From an uncultured Clostridia bacterium (GTDB lineage Bacteria > Bacillota > Clostridia > Christensenellales > DTU072), in assembly GCA_934274515.1 (NCBI GenBank), contig CAKQTC010000012.1, positions 4,517 to 68,516 on the forward strand: DNA of 64,000 nt. Reading direction: 5' to 3'. Every line of letters starts with the position of its first letter. The first letter of the stretch is position 1. The translations under genes and the position numbers were made by a program. Shown piece after piece: positions 25,324-32,992 of the stretch. The notes under the pieces were generated by a model. The model saw only the letters and a list, made by a program, of their open reading frames with translations. It ran no database searches and was not told the DNA's origin.

Positions 25324-25510
25324 TTTCCTTTATTATTCCGTAAACATCATCTGCGTAAAATTCGCAGGTAAACCAGTTAAAAATGGCGGTGCATTTCACA
25401 CCGCCGTATTCAACTATGTATTGATTGTCACCTTGCTTTTCCAACATGGTTATTTCATCCATTTCCCCGTGCTTGCTGTATATATGTGCCATTACCTTGT
25501 ATGGTTTCAT
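25304..25510 (-). CDS. Small hypothetical protein, 68 aa, cassette copy 1
   Basis: Begins MKPYKVMAHIYSKHGEMDE after a strong AAGGAGGT site. The N-terminus is shared with the fragment at 62155-62292, where the rest is lost, so this is the intact paralogue. No family recognised. Confidence 0.55.
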   Translation of the reverse strand: MKPYKVMAHIYSKHGEMDEITMLEKQGDNQYIVEYGGVKCTAIFNWFTCEFYADDVYGIIKENAYGNK

Positions 25511-25524
25511 ATTAGGTTACCTCC

Positions 25525-25926
25525 TTAAAATGTTCTGACAAGTCCGCCGAATTGCATCTTTATCCCGATGCTTCCGAATTCCGAGCAAGTATCGTCGCTT
25601 ACGTTTACTACATAAGAGCAGATATAACCGCTTTTCAGGTCATCACGGTCATATTCCCATTCTTCTCTATACTTGGACACATAGAGTAGAGAATACAATT
25701 CTCCAAACTCGGTATAGTTGTGAATAACGTGATAGACGGCTGCGCCGTATTCGGCTTCGAAAGTTCTAACCATTTTCTGTTCCTTTTCGTCCAGCCAATA
25801 GAGTATTCCGCCGTGTTCCGACTTGTTGATGACGTCCTCTTCTTCAAATTCCTTAATTACTTGTGGATAGAGCTTGAGGGTTTTCATTCTTTTGATAGCT
25901 TCTTGTTTTTGTGTAGTTCTTTGCAT
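25525..25926 (-). CDS. Hypothetical conjugative-element protein, 133 aa, cassette copy 1
   Basis: Acidic protein with a Lys-rich N-terminal helix (KQEAIKRMKTLKLYPQVIKE) and a core GILYWLDEKEQ...VYHVIHNYTEFGEL...EEWEYDRDDLKSGY. A clear paralogue (about 60% by eye) is encoded at 62304-62711. Its small acidic character is reminiscent of element-borne anti-defence proteins, but nothing specific supports that. AAAGGAG lies upstream. Confidence 0.6.
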   Translation of the reverse strand: MQRTTQKQEAIKRMKTLKLYPQVIKEFEEEDVINKSEHGGILYWLDEKEQKMVRTFEAEYGAAVYHVIHNYTEFGELYSLLYVSKYREEWEYDRDDLKSGYICSYVVNVSDDTCSEFGSIGIKMQFGGLVRTF

Positions 25927-25946
25927 TGTTTTTATCTCCTTTATGA

Positions 25947-26360
25947 TTAAATGTAGTCTTGTAGTGTTTCGAAGTTCAGCCCGACGTTTCTAAGTGTTTC
26001 TTCAAAGCCGAACCAAGCGAGTAAATTTTGGTTATATACGTCGTTTCCGAGCGGGTCTTCTTTATCCCATTTATCGCCAAATAGTTCTTTCATAGAATAA
26101 ATTCCGGTCTGCTCCATAATTTCATATAATAGGGTGTCGACTTCTTGTTTGTGTTGTTTGTAAAATCTAACCGTATCGCAGCAATAAATAAGGAAGCCAA
26201 CCGTTCCCGATTGGCATCCATAATGTAATACGTCTGTAAATATATGTTTTTTATCGTCATAATCATTCCATTTATCTAAAACATAGTTACAGACTCTTTT
26301 AGTGATTTTACTTTCCGTTTCTTGTTTGATTTTAGTAATGTTTGATTTCGTGAGCTTCAT
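25947..26360 (-). CDS. Hypothetical conjugative-element protein, 137 aa, cassette copy 1
   Basis: Contains the strongly conserved block KHIFTDVLHYGCQSGTVGFL and the ending QNLLAWFGFEETLRNVG, both repeated nearly exactly in the paralogue at 62731-63141. The start ATG overlaps the stop of the upstream gene (ATGA), showing translational coupling. Function unknown. Confidence 0.6.
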   Translation of the reverse strand: MKLTKSNITKIKQETESKITKRVCNYVLDKWNDYDDKKHIFTDVLHYGCQSGTVGFLIYCCDTVRFYKQHKQEVDTLLYEIMEQTGIYSMKELFGDKWDKEDPLGNDVYNQNLLAWFGFEETLRNVGLNFETLQDYI

Positions 26361-26752
26361 TCGTCCACCCCCGAAAATTGAGGATTGTTTTCACATTCGA
26401 CTATATCGCATTCGCCGCAATCACCCATACAAACATTGGCTCTGTCGCATTGGGTAAAGAATTTGCAATTTTGACAATATAGCTTGCTGTCTTTCCGACA
26501 AACGTGTTTTTCTTCTTCTACTTCTTCTTCCTTAAAATCGTTTACGGATATTTTCTTATACTCGCATCCATATTCGAAGTAGTACCCGTTTGTATCTGTC
26601 ATTAGGTCATATTCTTTAACGGAAACCTTTCCTTGATATGACTCGACAACGGTTATTGTTTTTCTATCGCTGTTGAGGTCAACGATATTGAAAGTGACGA
26701 AATCTTCACCATTAAAATATTGAAATTCTTTTAAGTAGTATTTGTGTCTCAT
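26357..26752 (-). CDS. Hypothetical protein with Cys-rich C-terminus, 131 aa, cassette copy 1
   Basis: Residues 1-75 match the 70-residue paralogue at 63143-63355 (FEYGCEYKKISVNDF versus FEYGCNYERIYLNDF). The remaining part, absent from that copy, carries CxxC-type clusters (CRKD, CQNC, CDRANVCMGDCGEC), suggesting metal binding. AAAGGAG precedes the ATG. Confidence 0.55.
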   Translation of the reverse strand: MRHKYYLKEFQYFNGEDFVTFNIVDLNSDRKTITVVESYQGKVSVKEYDLMTDTNGYYFEYGCEYKKISVNDFKEEEVEEEKHVCRKDSKLYCQNCKFFTQCDRANVCMGDCGECDIVECENNPQFSGVDE

Positions 26753-26771
26753 AGTTTTTATCTCCTTTGCT

Positions 26772-27041
26772 TTATTCTGCGAATTTGTACCAGATGTAGT
26801 AATTGATTTCTACGTCGTGCCCTTCGTATTCGGTAAGTTCGAAGTAAGCACCTTTGAATTCATTTTCCGTTCCGATTATCGGGTGACAATCTTTAACGCA
26901 GTCGTAAATTCTTATATACGGCTTGTTGTTTTTGCTAATTCCTGCTGTGATTAGCTCTTCATCGGTGATGTATCCGACACCGGTATATTTGGTGTTTTCT
27001 TTCTTACCGATCCTTGTGATAGAGTAGATTACCTTCTTCAT
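26772..27041 (-). CDS. Hypothetical protein, 89 aa, first gene of cassette copy 1
   Basis: I use the start MKKVIYSIT because GGAGGT lies 11 bases before it; the longer frame runs into the leader. The core SKNNKPYIRIYD is shared with the paralogue at 63362-63670. It is the promoter-proximal gene of the leftward operon and follows the inverted-repeat leader. Function unknown. Confidence 0.6.
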   Translation of the reverse strand: MKKVIYSITRIGKKENTKYTGVGYITDEELITAGISKNNKPYIRIYDCVKDCHPIIGTENEFKGAYFELTEYEGHDVEINYYIWYKFAE

Positions 27042-27066
27042 TTTTCTTAAATACCTCCAAAGTGAA

Positions 27067-27334
27067 TTTTTTGCCTTTCGGCAGGAAGGGCTAAGGACCA
27101 CTGCTCAAAAGCCTGAATTTTTCTTTATATAGGTCAACGGCACAGGGGCAAAGGAAAAAGCGAGAAAATTTTGCGTTCAAACATTGGCTTTTATATGAAT
27201 GCAGTCAACATTTAGGGGATATAGGCTTAACACATTATGAAAACAGTCATACCACTTCGAAAGTAAAGCAAAAATTTATCGCCCTTTGAGCCTGCTTTTA
27301 GCTGTGGTACAACGACATTCCGAAAGGCAAAAAA
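27067..27334 (-). promoter_or_regulatory. Long operon leader closed by a 15-bp inverted repeat (leader copy 1)
   Basis: TTTTTTGCCTTTCGG at 27067-27081 and CCGAAAGGCAAAAAA at 27320-27334 are exact complements enclosing about 240 bases without a gene. The right arm is preceded (plus strand) by GTGGTACAACGAC. Two other cassettes (61.8-62.0 and 63.7-63.9 kb) have the same layout upstream of the same kind of gene. The leader probably works as structured RNA or contains the operon promoter; which one is not clear. Confidence 0.5.
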
Positions 27335-27405
27335 GACTCTTGGAGGTCCCCTTGAAAGGGAATGAAGAAGGGAATCCTATCACAAGGGGAAGGGGAGAAA
27401 GAATA

Positions 27406-27433
27406 AAGGCCTGAGCAAAATTGCTCAAGCCTT
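27406..27433. terminator. Hairpin, possible terminator
   Basis: AAGGCCTGAGCAA pairs with TTGCTCAAGCCTT with one mismatch. T-richness beyond the stem is weak on both sides, so termination is uncertain. Confidence 0.45.
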
Positions 27434-27462
27434 AAAATTATGAAGCGTAGTTATATTTTTCT

Positions 27463-27522
27463 CTTGAAAAAAGTAAGACTATTCGAACATTATATTCTGT
27501 TACAAATAGGTTCGAATAGTCT
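27463..27522 (-). terminator. Terminator of the tRNA-Arg gene
   Basis: AGACTATTCGAAC (27476-27488) and GTTCGAATAGTCT (27510-27522) form a perfect 13-bp stem; on the minus strand a run of T follows. It lies directly after the tRNA 3' end. Confidence 0.7.
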
Positions 27523-27527
27523 AACTG

Positions 27528-27604
27528 TGGCGCGCCACGAGGAGTTCGAATCCCCAACCTTTGGTTCCGTAGACCAACGCTCTATCCAATTGAGCTAGTA
27601 GCGC
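27528..27604 (-). tRNA. tRNA-Arg (anticodon ACG)
   Basis: The 77-nt cloverleaf is complete: acceptor GCGCTAC with GTGGCGC, D arm with AGCTCAATTGGATAGAGC, anticodon stem TTGGT/ACCAA around loop CTACGGA (anticodon ACG), T arm with GTTCGAA... and encoded CCA end. It has its own promoter and terminator. It stands where the left accessory region meets the housekeeping genes, a usual place for integration. Confidence 0.95.
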
Positions 27605-27635
27605 ATAACGCTCTCGATTTCCCGATTGCGTTACT

Positions 27636-27664
27636 ATTGTAGTTCTTTTTATAGAAAAAGTCAA
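27636..27664 (-). promoter_or_regulatory. Promoter of tRNA-Arg
   Basis: On the minus strand TTGACT (27664-27659) and TACAAT (27641-27636) are 17 bases apart, about 32 bases before the tRNA 5' end. Confidence 0.75.
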
Positions 27665-27805
27665 GGTTTTCACGCACATTTTTTACACGACGCCGTCGGT
27701 TTGTTTTTAACGACTAAAGCGCGTTGAATTTTTTTGCGAAAACGGAGCGCGCGCAAGCCGATATAGCGTCTTTAAGTTCTCGCGAGAACTTTCAAAAACC
27801 GATTT

Positions 27806-29104
27806 TTATTTTTTGAAACATAATTCTTTCAACGCCTCGTAATACACGTCCGTCGCTTTGTCGAATTCGGCTATATCGACGTACTCGTCCGCGCAGTGCA
27901 TGCCGCAATTCCCGTTCGGGAAACAAGGACCGAACGCGACGCCTACGGGCAGGACTCTTGCGTAAGTTCCGCCGCCTATTGCCACGGGGCGGGCGTTTTC
28001 TCCCGTAACTTTGTTGTACGCGTGTAACAAAGTTTTTACCAAAACGTGGTTTTTATCGACGAAAAGAGGCAAGTGGAAAAACGTTTCCGTTATTTTTCCA
28101 CTTAAAGCGGCTTGTAATTTTTCGGTAACGTACTCTTTTTTATACGTCACGGGGTGTCTTATGTCGAGTTCAAACGTGATTTTTCCGTTTTCCGTTTTTG
28201 CCGTGCCTAAATTGAGCGTAAGCGCGCCGCTTTGTTCGTCGCTTATTCTGAGTCCCGATACGTTGCTGCCGTCGTAAGACGAGAACGCATTGCTCACTTC
28301 CTTGCAAACGCTTGATACGGGCGCAAGAATTTTAAGCAGTTTTATAAGCGCGTTTTCGCCGCCTTCGGGGTGCGAACCGTGGCTCGCGACGCCTTTCGTT
28401 TTTATTACGGCGTAATCTCCGTCGAGTTCTATCGAGCAGTCTTTATCGAACGACGCTTTTTTAATCTCGTCGCAAAGTTTAACTTTTGCTTCTGCCTCGT
28501 CCGGGACCATATTTGCTCGTTCGCCTGCTTTAATATAGACTATATTGTCGGGTTTGGGATACTCGATATTGTGGTATACGATACCCTTTTCGCAGTTAAT
28601 GACGGGGAAGTCGCCGTCGGGAGAGATGCCGAGCGCGGGCATTTCTTCGTTTTTTTGGTATGCGTCCATACATTGCCAACCGCTTTCTTCGTCGCAGCCG
28701 AGAATAAATCTTATGCGTTTAGTAGGAGTAAAGCCTTCGTCGATGAGTTTTGTCACGGCGATTAAGCACGCGATGAAAGGGGATTTGTCGTCGAGCGCGC
28801 CGCGCGCGTAGATTTTTCCGTCAACTTCTTCCGCGCCGAAAGGGTTTTTCGTCCAACCTTTGCCGACGGGGACGACGTCGAGATGTGTTAAAATACCGAA
28901 GAGTTCGCCTTCGCCGATTTCGCCGTAGCCGTAGTAATAATCGCCGTTTTTCGTGCGGAAACCGTGTTTTCTGAGAATATCGAGCGCGACGTCAAGACAT
29001 TTTGCGACGCCTTCGCCGAAGGGTTTTCCGTTTTTTGACGGTGTTTCCACACTGTCGATTTTAAGCAATTCTTTCAAATATTCGAGTCCTTGTTCTTTGT
29101 TCAT
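27806..29104 (-). CDS. PepV-like M20 dipeptidase
   Basis: The 432-residue protein is an M20 metallopeptidase of the PepV/Sapep type, which cleaves dipeptides in the cytosol with two zinc ions. Markers are THLDVVPVGKGW (first His and Asp), RGALDDKSP (bridging Asp), CDEESGWQCMDAY (catalytic and metal Glu) and a late GGGTYAR block with NGNCGMHCADEY. The length is usual. It is transcribed away from gltX with a short divergent promoter region. Confident of family; substrate range not visible. Confidence 0.85.
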   Translation of the reverse strand: MNKEQGLEYLKELLKIDSVETPSKNGKPFGEGVAKCLDVALDILRKHGFRTKNGDYYYGYGEIGEGELFGILTHLDVVPVGKGWTKNPFGAEEVDGKIYARGALDDKSPFIACLIAVTKLIDEGFTPTKRIRFILGCDEESGWQCMDAYQKNEEMPALGISPDGDFPVINCEKGIVYHNIEYPKPDNIVYIKAGERANMVPDEAEAKVKLCDEIKKASFDKDCSIELDGDYAVIKTKGVASHGSHPEGGENALIKLLKILAPVSSVCKEVSNAFSSYDGSNVSGLRISDEQSGALTLNLGTAKTENGKITFELDIRHPVTYKKEYVTEKLQAALSGKITETFFHLPLFVDKNHVLVKTLLHAYNKVTGENARPVAIGGGTYARVLPVGVAFGPCFPNGNCGMHCADEYVDIAEFDKATDVYYEALKELCFKK

Positions 29105-29212
29105 ATCGCACCGCCCTTTTATTTTTATGCGTAAATATTATACACTAAAACGTTAAAGTATGTTACAATATTAAAAAATAAAAACGAGAACTTTAATTAA
29201 CGGAGTTATTTT

Positions 29213-30664
29213 ATGACGGTAAGAACAAGATTTGCACCCAGCCCTACGGGGTTTATGCATATAGGCAACTTGCGCACCGCGCTTTATGCTTATCTTTACG
29301 CAAAACACAACGGCGGACAGTTTATTCTTAGGATAGAAGACACCGACAGGGAGCGTTACGTTGACGGAGCGGTCGAAGCGATTTACAACATTTTGGCTAA
29401 GGCGGGGTTGAGCCATGACGAGGGTCCGGACAAAGACGGCGGGTACGGTCCGTACGTTCAAAGCGAGAGAAAAGACATTTACAAAAAGTACGCGGAACAA
29501 CTCGTCGAAAAAGGCGGAGCGTATTATTGTTTTTGCGACAAAGAACGTCTTGATACTCTTGCCGACGAAAACGGTGTAAAAAAGTACGACAAGCACTGCC
29601 TGCGTTTGTCCAAAGAAGAAGTGCAAAAAAGGATTGCCGCAGGCGAACCGTACGTTATCAGACAAAACGTTCCGCTCGAAGGAATGACAGAGTACGAAGA
29701 TATGGTATGCGGAACCATTCGCGTTCCTTGCAAGGATATGGAAGACGGAATACTTCTAAAATCCGACGGAATGCCGACTTATAATTTTGCCAACGTCGTA
29801 GACGACCATCTTATGAAGATAACGCACGTTATGCGTGGTATGGAGTATCTTTCGTCTACGCCTAAGTACAACCTTATGTACGATTGTTTCGGGTGGGAAA
29901 GACCGAAGTATATGCACTTGCCGCCGATAATGAAAGACGCTCAGCGTAAACTTAGCAAACGCTACGGCGACGCAAACTTCGAAGATTTTCTTGCGAAAGG
30001 GTTTCTTCCCGAAGCGATAGTAAACTACATTGCGTTGCTCGGTTGGTCGCCGAAAGACAACGAAGAAAAAATGAGTTTGGACAGGCTTGTAGAAATATTC
30101 GACGTAGAAGGCATAAATCGCGCGCCTGCGATTTTCGACGAAACGAAAATGAGGTGGCTTAACGGCAGATACGTAAGAGAACTTACGCCCGAACAATTTC
30201 TCGAATACGCGACGCCGTATTTTGACAAAAGCGTCATAAACGGGAAGTACGACTATGCTAAGTTTGCCAAACTGTTGCACGACAGGATAGAGATTTTTTC
30301 CGAGATACCCGATATGGTGGCGTTCATCGACGACTTCGGCGAAATCGACAAAACCTTGTACGAACATAAAAAAATGAAAACGGACGCAACGGTTGCGCTT
30401 GCGTGTATGACCGAGGCGATAGACGACCTTAACGCATTGGAAAACTTTGACGAAACGAGCATACACGACGCGTTGATTGCGGGCAGCGAAAAACTCGGAG
30501 TCAAAAAAGGGCAAATGCTGTTTACGGTCAGAGTAGGACTTACGGGTTGCGCGTCCACGCCCGGCGGAGCAGTCGAAATGGCGGATATTTTAGGGAAAGA
30601 AGAATCCGTAAGACGACTGAAAAAAGCGGTTGAAATGCTACAAACGAAGGCGGACAACAACTAA
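29213..30664 (+). CDS. gltX: Glutamyl-tRNA synthetase
   Basis: This class I synthetase attaches glutamate to tRNA-Glu. The signatures are RFAPSPTGFMHIGNLRTAL (HIGH box) at the N-terminus, RIEDTDRERYVDGA, and RKLSKRYGD (KMSKS box) near residue 245, followed by the helical anticodon-binding part. The 483-residue length is standard. The start ATG follows ACGGAG. The downstream acyltransferase-like gene may be co-transcribed. Confidence 0.95.
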   Translation: MTVRTRFAPSPTGFMHIGNLRTALYAYLYAKHNGGQFILRIEDTDRERYVDGAVEAIYNILAKAGLSHDEGPDKDGGYGPYVQSERKDIYKKYAEQLVEKGGAYYCFCDKERLDTLADENGVKKYDKHCLRLSKEEVQKRIAAGEPYVIRQNVPLEGMTEYEDMVCGTIRVPCKDMEDGILLKSDGMPTYNFANVVDDHLMKITHVMRGMEYLSSTPKYNLMYDCFGWERPKYMHLPPIMKDAQRKLSKRYGDANFEDFLAKGFLPEAIVNYIALLGWSPKDNEEKMSLDRLVEIFDVEGINRAPAIFDETKMRWLNGRYVRELTPEQFLEYATPYFDKSVINGKYDYAKFAKLLHDRIEIFSEIPDMVAFIDDFGEIDKTLYEHKKMKTDATVALACMTEAIDDLNALENFDETSIHDALIAGSEKLGVKKGQMLFTVRVGLTGCASTPGGAVEMADILGKEESVRRLKKAVEMLQTKADNN

Positions 30665-30705
30665 AAACGAGAGAACATCCAAAAAGGAAAGGCTATTATC
30701 GAATT

Positions 30706-31467
30706 ATGAAAAAAGAGAAAAAAAAATATTACAGCCCGGTAAAAGAATACGACACGTTCAAACGGCCGCACGTCTTTTTTAAGATTGTAAAAGGACTTGT
30801 GAAATTGTTTTTCCCGAAAAACGAATTCGTATGGAAAACGGATAAACCCGAACAAGGCGACGCCGTAATTTATATTTGTAATCATACTAAAATCTACGCG
30901 CCGTCATACTTTATCGCATGCCATAAAAAACCGGTAAGAGTATGGGCAAATTGCTATTTTATGTATTTTAACCTGTGTTGGCATCACATAAAAACGAAGG
31001 TTATCAATAATAGAAAACCGAAATTTTTACTTTATCCGCTCGCTTGGTTGCTTATGCCGACAATCGTTCTTACTTTTAGAGCGTTTAACCCGATACCTGT
31101 GTTTCATACGCCCAAAGAAGTATTTTCGATGACCTTTAAGAAGAGTATGGAAACCCTAAACGAGGGTATACCGCAAGTTATCTTCCCCGAAAGAACGGAA
31201 AACAAAGTCAATAAATATATATGGCAATTAAACACGGGGTTTGCGAGAGTGGCGGAAACGTATTATAGGGAAACGGGTCGAAAGGTAAAATTTTATCCCG
31301 TGTACTGCGCGGAAAAATTGCGCACTTTCGTTGTCGGAGATCCGATAGAATACGACCCGAGCGTGCCTATGGCAAAACAAAAAATAACTATTTGTAACTA
31401 TCTCGAAAATAAAATCGAAGAACTCGGCGACTCGTTGCCCGAACACGAACCCGTAATTTACGGCTAA
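30706..31467 (+). CDS. PlsC-type acyltransferase-like protein
   Basis: The 253-residue product resembles 1-acylglycerol-3-phosphate acyltransferases: ICNHTKIYAPSYF takes the place of motif I and VIFPERTENK that of the PEGT motif. The Asp of the HX4D catalytic pair is replaced by Ala, so activity is doubtful or follows a variant. One or two hydrophobic segments lie near residues 105-125. It is 41 bases downstream of gltX. It may make or remodel phospholipid or another acylated product. Confidence 0.65.
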   Translation: MKKEKKKYYSPVKEYDTFKRPHVFFKIVKGLVKLFFPKNEFVWKTDKPEQGDAVIYICNHTKIYAPSYFIACHKKPVRVWANCYFMYFNLCWHHIKTKVINNRKPKFLLYPLAWLLMPTIVLTFRAFNPIPVFHTPKEVFSMTFKKSMETLNEGIPQVIFPERTENKVNKYIWQLNTGFARVAETYYRETGRKVKFYPVYCAEKLRTFVVGDPIEYDPSVPMAKQKITICNYLENKIEELGDSLPEHEPVIYG

Positions 31468-31679
31468 TAAGTTCCGCGTACCGTTTAAGAGAAAAACCTA
31501 CGCTCGACATGACAGCAACGTGACGTTGCATCCTGTAATCGGGCAAAGGTAAATCGCGGAAAAATGCTTTCTCTGTCGGCACGGCGGCAACGTTTTGCGT
31601 TGTATTGCGGCTATCGCCGAAATGTTTCGACTGCGTTCAACATATATAAACGGCAGGGTAAAAAGTTTCTTGCAGAATG

Positions 31680-32729
31680 TTATTTCGTGAACGTAAACAG
31701 ATAGTCGCCGTCGCTGTCGATTGTTAGTGTTATCGTGCCGTCGGTGTCGGTACGGTAGATGGTGGCGTCGACATCGGCTAGCCGAGTTAGTGCTTGTTCG
31801 GTCGGGTGTCCGTATTTGTTATCGCTCGCGTCTACCGAGATTATCGCGTATTCCGTTTTGACGTATGCAAGAAACGCCGCTGTGGACGAGTCTTTACTGC
31901 CGTGATGCGCGACTTTGAGAAAATCAATATCCATTCCTCCGGCGAAGTTTTCCGTGTAGGCTATAAACCAGTTTTCTTCTTCTTCGGGTGCGTCGCCCGT
32001 CAATAAAAGTTTTCTTCCGCCGTACTTAATCAATATCATTATCGACATACCGTTCTTGACTTTTGCGGCGGTTTTCGTAAATCCGTCGTTCCCCGGAGAA
32101 AAGAACGTAAGCACGCATGCTCCGACTATCTCTTCAAAAGTCGAGTTATCTTCGTCGGCGATTATATGTCGCGTCGCGCCTTCTTCAGCAAGCGCTTTGT
32201 CCATAAACGTTCGATATGTTTGAGAGCCGTTTTCGTAATAATCGTTATAATATAAATTCTTTACTTCATAGTCGTCAAGAACTTGGCTCATCATATTGAC
32301 GTGGTCGCTATCGGGGTGCGTCACAACCAAATAATCTATCCGATTGCCTTCCACGACTTCGTTCAGATAGTTATAATACCTGTCCTTGTTTTCTTTTTTT
32401 GCTTTCAATCCGCTGCCTGCGTCAACCAGCATATATTTGTTTTCCGGTAGTTCGATGACTATGCCGTCGCCTTGACCTACGAATACGAAATGTACCTTAA
32501 TCGGAGTTCCGTCTATCGTACCGTACGACGCTCCGCGCTCGGTCTTGTTTTCGCCGCCGTTCCCCGGATTCGACCCTTCACCCGACGAAATGCCGAGTTT
32601 GTCGAGAATGGGGTCTAGTTTGCCTGTTTTATACAAAACAAGACATACGGCTACCAAAACAAGGATTAAGAGAACCGCAATTAGTATGTTAATGTTTTTC
32701 TGTTTGTTCGATACGCGTTTTTTTGCCAC
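31680..32729 (-). CDS. ComEC-like metallo-beta-lactamase-fold hydrolase, membrane anchored
   Basis: The 349-residue protein has a single N-terminal span (about 14-32) and an outer metallo-hydrolase domain of the ComEC C-terminal type: VGQGDGIVIELP, THPDSDHVNMM (metal ligands), LLLTGDAPEE and VAHHGSKDSS. Related domains act as nucleases or phosphodiesterases in DNA uptake. As a stand-alone anchored form it could degrade extracellular DNA or another phosphoester; the substrate is unknown. Confidence 0.8.
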   Translation of the reverse strand: MAKKRVSNKQKNINILIAVLLILVLVAVCLVLYKTGKLDPILDKLGISSGEGSNPGNGGENKTERGASYGTIDGTPIKVHFVFVGQGDGIVIELPENKYMLVDAGSGLKAKKENKDRYYNYLNEVVEGNRIDYLVVTHPDSDHVNMMSQVLDDYEVKNLYYNDYYENGSQTYRTFMDKALAEEGATRHIIADEDNSTFEEIVGACVLTFFSPGNDGFTKTAAKVKNGMSIMILIKYGGRKLLLTGDAPEEEENWFIAYTENFAGGMDIDFLKVAHHGSKDSSTAAFLAYVKTEYAIISVDASDNKYGHPTEQALTRLADVDATIYRTDTDGTITLTIDSDGDYLFTFTK

Positions 32730-32880
32730 GATTTATCTCCGTATTTGAAATTTATTTTGTTTTCTCAATTATACATTCTCTTCCTCATTATGGCAAGGTT
32801 TTTTCTTGCGGCAACGAGAGCGACGGTCGATAAAGCGACAAGTAAAAAAGCATTATATTATCTTAACGCAAAAACTTATC

Positions 32881-32910
32881 TTGACAAAACGCGCGCGAGT
32901 ATAGTATACT
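32881..32910 (+). promoter_or_regulatory. Promoter of the giant leucine-rich lipoprotein
   Basis: TTGACA at 32881-32886 and TATACT at 32905-32910, spacing 18, stand 83 bases before the chosen start. Unlike the other giant lipoprotein, this promoter is fixed and faces its gene. Confidence 0.7.
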
Positions 32911-32992
32911 TCTTATAATTATAAGTGCGCGGTTGTACGCGCGTATGCATACGTCGTACGCACGAATACGCACGAAATTTGGAGATAAAACG

